Below, in pieces: positions 32,901-36,877 of a stretch of 36,877 bases of DNA. The notes under the pieces are model-generated. The model saw nothing but the letters and a program-made list of their open reading frames with translations, was not told the origin of the DNA and did no database searches. Positions within the stretch are counted from its first letter, which is position 1. Every line of letters begins with the position of its first letter. The stretch lies in the NCBI RefSeq assembly GCF_000003605.2, contig NW_003156738.1:42669-79545 (forward strand). The letters run 5' to 3'. Origin of the DNA: Saccoglossus kowalevskii (taxonomy: Eukaryota > Hemichordata > Enteropneusta > Harrimaniidae). Made by a program: the position numbers and the translations under genes.

Positions 32901-35196
32901 TCATCTTCAGACAGAATCTGAAATAAAAAAATTGACATTAAATGGGTATCAACAATCCAATTCAACGCCAGCAAGTCGTATTACAAATTCTTCAGTGACA
33001 GGCATTTGATGGCAAAATAAACATCAAAATGGAGAACTTATACACAAACAAAAGTAAGGTAATTAAATCAAAGAAAACACTTCTAGACTAAAACAGATCA
33101 AAAATACAAAAAACACAAAGTTGGAATTGATAAACTTGACAGTATTTCAGTAAAAAAAATCTTCGAAACTGACTGATATTTTGAAAAAGTGGCTCATGAA
33201 AATAAAACAAAGTGAGAAAAGTTTCTGTTTACATTATTTAAAAAAAAAAAAATTTTCGATGCTAACTTAAAATCATGCATTAATTTACATAATCTATCAT
33301 CTCACTTAATCCCTTAATAAATCCCAGATTCAACTGGCAAGAAATCCTGTGGTTTTTATAAGTTATACCATCATATACATATTTATTATTTCTCTGTAAA
33401 AATATAATGGCAATAAGTTAACCATTAGGACACCTTCGGTTTGATACTTACAACATCTAAAACCATTGATAGATGACCCAGAATCAATTCTCCTGGTTTG
33501 TCAGGATCTAGAATTGAGAATTTATAGACATCTCCCGCTTTATCAGACACAATTATATTATCTTCATTGTGAGAGAAAGCCAGCGCTGTACATCGTTTAA
33601 CTACCGGCCTAGATTCAAAATAAAAGTACAAATTAGATTATAAAATGCTGTTGATAATGTGAATTTCTATGAATTATTTTTTTTATCTTGAACAACTCAT
33701 TGTCAATAATTGACTTGTATTTTACTGATTTTACATCTGAAGGCACAAATTGGGAAAACAAAAACATTTTGAATAGAATCTTGATCAAGGGACGTACAAG
33801 AAAAGAAACTAAATAGAGGGACAGACACATTTTGCACTCCATCCAACAGGAACTTGTAAAGCTACCTGACTATTACCAGTACATCGGGAGGATGTAATGG
33901 GAACTTTGAACTTGAATTTGCCCATCTAGCCCATTCAGATAGTAGGTTGTGTTATAATAGTTTAATTACTTCAATATACTAGTAGCACTATGTACTTAAA
34001 AATAATAATGCATTAAAGTTCAATTATGTGTTTTATATCAAAGTACACAATCTTTAATACATTAATTTTAATGATCAGTCATAAAAGATGCTTACCGGGT
34101 ATTATGTTAAAACGTGAAATCTATAGAACTTTCACTTGCAGTATATTTTTTTACTATATGGGTGAATAGCTAATTAACTAATTTGCGAAAACTTCATGAG
34201 ACATCAATAAAATAAATTTCTTATTTAAACCCATTATAATTTTAAATTTATTATACGCTTGTTTTTAATCATATTCCTTGCTAATTATTCAATAAAGGTC
34301 GTGTATGCAATGTATATATACCGTACTTCCCCAGTATAAGCCCAGGGGCCTGGTATGTACCCATTAGGATATTTTTGGTCATATTCAGTAAGTATTTAGG
34401 ACTATGATTACCAGCTACATGTACAACTTTCTATATATAATATTTATTGGTTCTATGAACTTTCACCTACCTTGAACTTAACTTTGTCCATTCAGTGGAT
34501 GTATTCCACACAGTTAACTGTTTTTGGTTATCACAGATAGCAAAATATTCTCCATTTTCTGAGAACCCACTGGCTAAAATCCTTCCACTATCAGTGCTAA
34601 GAAACAGTTATAAACAGAGAATTTATCAACTTGTAATTTCCAATTGTTCATAAATAACATATTAATAAACTGAAATAAAACAGAGATACACCTCTCCCCA
34701 CACACACACGAGGGATGAGATCTCCTTTGCTATACCATATTTTCTCTATTAGAAGTGCATCTCCAATAAAAGTGTATAAGCCAAATGTTTCATTTGTTGT
34801 ATACTGAATTGAAATATTATTCATTCAGAAAAATGTCACATTTGCGTGATCTGATCATGTTTCTGGAATATATACAACATAAGCTAATGATAGCATTGAA
34901 ATATCCACTTTATGTGGTACCGGTAATTCTCTGTGTTTCCATGAAAGACATAATATACAGATTCAGTTTGCCAGAATTTGTAATTGGTGCAAAAACAGTT
35001 AAAATTCTCAAGAAAGACCAAGACGTCAAGATTATTACCAAGAAACAGGCAGTCATGAGCTCACACTGTAGTCATGAAGTAAAATCAAATATACCTGTCA
35101 TCTGTCAAACTTTCTTTTTGTTTTTTCTTCTTCTCGCTTTCATCATTCTTATTTTCTGGGTCTGGACTTAATAGGTGAAGTTGAGGTTTGCAATTC
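26938..35196 (-). CDS. WDR4: WDR4/Wuho, non-catalytic subunit of tRNA m7G46 methyltransferase, 5'-partial
   Basis: WDR4 is a WD40 beta-propeller that binds METTL1 to form the enzyme making 7-methylguanosine at tRNA position 46. Exons in transcript order, phases all compatible: 35196-35095, 34596-34471, 33608-33452, 32917-32805, 31639-31579, 31314-31172, 29243-29048, 27908-27830, 27095-26938 (TAG). Diagnostic segments: a Lys-rich loop (ESEKKKKQKES), SGFSENGEYFAICD, RCTALAFSHNEDNIIVSDKA, GDVYKFSILD, LGHLSMVLDV, DDRFVVTADRDEKIRVSHFP, YCLGHTDFVSRL, SGAGDGTIRVWNY and the C-terminal KTYDNVQDYLSKKQERL. About 377 residues are visible against roughly 410 in vertebrates. The missing part is the first blade, because the first exon here starts mid-codon. 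Introns carry a foldback MITE, tandem repeats and two dispersed-repeat units. There is no sign of decay. Confidence 0.94.
27240..27490. repeat. Small internally repetitive stretch in a WDR4 intron
   Basis: Several ttctatta-type and gggatgc(a/g)gcttct phrases recur within 250 bases. The 80-codon plus-strand frame here repeats an R-D-A-A-S motif only because of these DNA repeats. No independent protein evidence exists. Confidence 0.35.
28301..28710 (-). mobile_element. Foldback/MITE-like element, copy 2 (in a WDR4 intron)
   Basis: Inverse-orientation copy of the element at 4037-4382. Its foldback arms (ggttattacaaggata, ctcaaagtatgcac, ggacgcttat context) are clearer than in copy 1: about 45-base arms at 28303-28348 and 28390-28432 enclose a GC-rich loop. 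Shared phrases in the other half include gcgaacttctttgtgtggag, aaataccgcaaaattacg and gctgtaacttatgg. It has no coding capacity. Confidence 0.75.
29603..29667. repeat. Partial copy of the palindromic TACTGTAAAA MITE
   Basis: Contains cactgggttttaatttagc, cattttccagtcat and cgaaataagcaaaatta, matching 36669-36734 in the same orientation. It lacks both terminal inverted repeats. Confidence 0.65.
29926..30835. repeat. Tandem repeat array with hairpin terminus in a WDR4 intron
   Basis: About five diverged units start with aaacaagatggctgccagtc or variants at 29926, 30057, 30178, 30327 and 30464 (spacing about 120-150 bases), each continuing with ttgatc, catggacatgtatc, taacatgta and gtaccaagtttgaatgaaaa. 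The array ends with two gactccggac...gacggacgg segments and a terminal hairpin at 30796-30830, where agtccc/gggact and ttcgga/tccgaa pair. The structure suggests a non-autonomous mobile element with internal tandem repeats. Confidence 0.8.
32480..32765. repeat. Dispersed repeat units related to 24460-25620
   Basis: Two degenerate units with cgggcctgtgcattggccta, catttcattgaaatgtgatg, attagtacttgagatat and accaagttttattgatat, ending in a CA-rich tract and agagtcaaat. They sit in a WDR4 intron close to the exon at 32805-32917. Confidence 0.75.
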
Positions 35197-36547
35197 CTGT
35201 ATAGAACAGTACCGATATAAATATATTAAAATAATAAGTGTTTTGTGTGTTCTAACTTCCTACACTTATTACAAGTTACTTGCGAATTAACTGTGAATTT
35301 TATATACATTTATCAATATAAATTTGTATAAAGCATTTAAATATCAAATAGATTGAACCAGAAATGGTATTACCGGTAGATATAAGTGAGTTTTAATAAC
35401 TACTCTTGCATGTAGCGTTCATACACCAATACAGCACATTAGAGAGAAAATTTGCTAGACAGTCAGCAATGTTGCTTTCATGCAAGCATTCAGGGCCTGC
35501 TCGAAAATTGAAACATCACCATGCGATTTCTTCCCATCAGCACAGTCGGATGCGTCGACAAAGACACCATTATTTTTAGATGTAAACCACTAACGCCTTT
35601 TGAAAATTGTTTATAACGAAAAGTAATTGCAATGTTTGTGTTTTTGTACAATAAAAAAAACAGTTGTTCCACAAATACAAACAGTTGTTTCCTGCCTTTA
35701 TTATTGCTATTACATTTTTATCCTGAAATGTCAACAAACTGTTTCCCTTGTACATACAAGTCCAAATGAAATAGTCTAAACACATCTCAGTGCAAAGTTT
35801 TATAGTCAAAAGGGATAAAATTCAAGAATATAACACCTTTCAGAAAAACAGAAACAAAAGTTTCACTGTATTTAGCCTGCCTTGAAAGCTGTTTGTTCCA
35901 TGAAGGAGATACATGTATTACCGGTAGATGTAGTTTGAATCACATTTCATGGTTAATGATGTTCTGAAAGCAACATTTCTAAATGACTAACAAATTTGCT
36001 CACTAATGCGAAGCATTGGTGTTTGACAACTACTTGCAGACTAAAAAGGTGACTCATTTGCATAATTTGCCATGAAAATATTGTTAATATTACATGAATA
36101 TATAATATAAATATGTTAAAATGCACCGTGGAAATGCAAGTTATTTATCAACAAAAGAAAACTCAATTTTAGAGGGGACCATTTTATCTTATTTGAAATT
36201 TTTTTTTCAGTTAATACTATTGAGAAAGCTTGTAACTATAAATACTGAAGTTATATTACACTTTTGGCAGTCCCTCTGGCCTAACATGTTTTTTTTTTTT
36301 CCAACTTGCGAATGCATTACAGCATTTTAGTGTAAAAAAAAAAAAAAAACACTACACAAGAGGGACGGACTGTAGACAGTCTACAGGTCACATGTAACAT
36401 CCCCAGAAATTTTTATTTTCACATTTTCAAAGTCAGAAATGAATCGTTGAAGTGTACAATGCGTCAAGTGACTGTGAGCATGGACGTACTCTGAGCAAAA
36501 TAGTTTCAAGAAATGCTTAGGGGTTTACTCCAAATCGGTGATATTAT
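35197..36547. other. WDR4 upstream region; candidate first exon unresolved
   Basis: The WDR4 N-terminal exon should lie here or beyond the window. One minus-strand segment at 35595-35515 reads MVSLSTHPTVLMGRNRMVMF, which has the feel of the family's N-terminus. No donor of the required phase (two bases of a split codon) follows it, so it is not called as an exon. Other frames here are short and unconvincing. Homopolymer runs occur at about 36288-36300 (T) and 36334-36350 (A). Confidence 0.3.
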
Positions 36548-36755
36548 AATACTGTAAAATGACTAATTTCACTGGGTTTAAATTTCACTAATTTCAGGCA
36601 TATTAAGTGGGTTTTGAAATTCACGGTTTTATCATTTAGATAATGTGTTCTATGCTAAATTTTACAAATTCACTGGGTTTTAATTTAGCGCATTTTTCAG
36701 TCAGCGAAATAAGCAAAATTAAAACCCAGTGAATAATTAACCCTTTTACAGTATT
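36548..36755. mobile_element. 208-bp MITE with 12-bp terminal inverted repeats
   Basis: It begins AATACTGTAAAA and ends TTTTACAGTATT, a perfect 12-base terminal inverted repeat. The interior holds a second palindrome (tcactgggttttaattt / aaattaaaacccagtga, 36670-36735). Related pieces occur at 29603-29667, and an end fragment (taacccttttacagtat) at about 30838-30854. It is non-coding. Confidence 0.7.
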
Positions 36756-36877
36756 CCTGAGAAGTTGCGAAGTTCCGGGGTCCGTGGAACCCCGAACACT
36801 TAGTTTCCTCGCGGTAACTAAATAAAAGATAGTAAGCGGGATTTCATGGTCTGTCGTTTATAAACAAGCTGCCTCTC

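Noticed and set aside
34785-35171. 128-codon plus-strand open frame
   Set aside because: It runs antisense across the WDR4 exon at 35095-35196, and its hydrophobic end is the complement of the Lys-rich loop. No independent support.

Overview
This window is AT-rich nuclear DNA of an animal: short coding exons with consensus GT-AG introns, two conserved metazoan housekeeping genes, several dispersed repeat families and a decayed DIRS-type retrotransposon. No rRNA, tRNA, CRISPR array or bacterial operon was seen. The repeat content (foldback MITEs, tandem units ending in a GGACGGACG-type tail, a DIRS element) suggests a marine invertebrate, either a lophotrochozoan or an invertebrate deuterostome. 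The sequence alone does not fix the phylum.

Layout. (1) 1-4617, plus strand: SAP30BP (HCNGP family), exons 2 to last; its first exon is not found. (2) 5914-9198, minus strand: intact three-exon gene for a secreted, bacterial-type neutral sphingomyelinase C (copy A), tail-to-tail with SAP30BP. (3) About 10200-17700: a second, diverged copy of the same block, made of a decayed fragment of the SAP30BP 3' end (10200-10650), a stray extra copy of the sphingomyelinase 3' end (11701-11848) and an intact sphingomyelinase gene (copy B, 11889-17552). (4) About 19425-25915: a degenerate DIRS-like tyrosine-recombinase retrotransposon on the minus strand, with gag, RT, RNase H and YR remains, inverted terminal repeats and an internal complementary region. 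A 1.1-kb tandem-repeat block interrupts it. (5) 26938-35196, minus strand: WDR4, the non-catalytic partner of the tRNA m7G46 methyltransferase. Nine coding exons including the stop are visible; the N-terminal exon is not secured. (6) 35197-36877: mostly repeats, including a 208-bp MITE.

The most interesting signals are the sphingomyelinase pair and its history. SAP30BP 3' end plus sphingomyelinase was duplicated in tandem with an offset of about 5.9-6.0 kb. The introns, signal-peptide exon and second exon have diverged strongly. The large catalytic exon and the 44 intronic bases beside it are almost identical, which points to later gene conversion. The duplicated SAP30BP fragment also preserves the empty site of a foldback MITE that sits in the functional SAP30BP gene. 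All exon joins below were read by eye from splice consensus, phase and family similarity; no alignment, transcript or database search was run.
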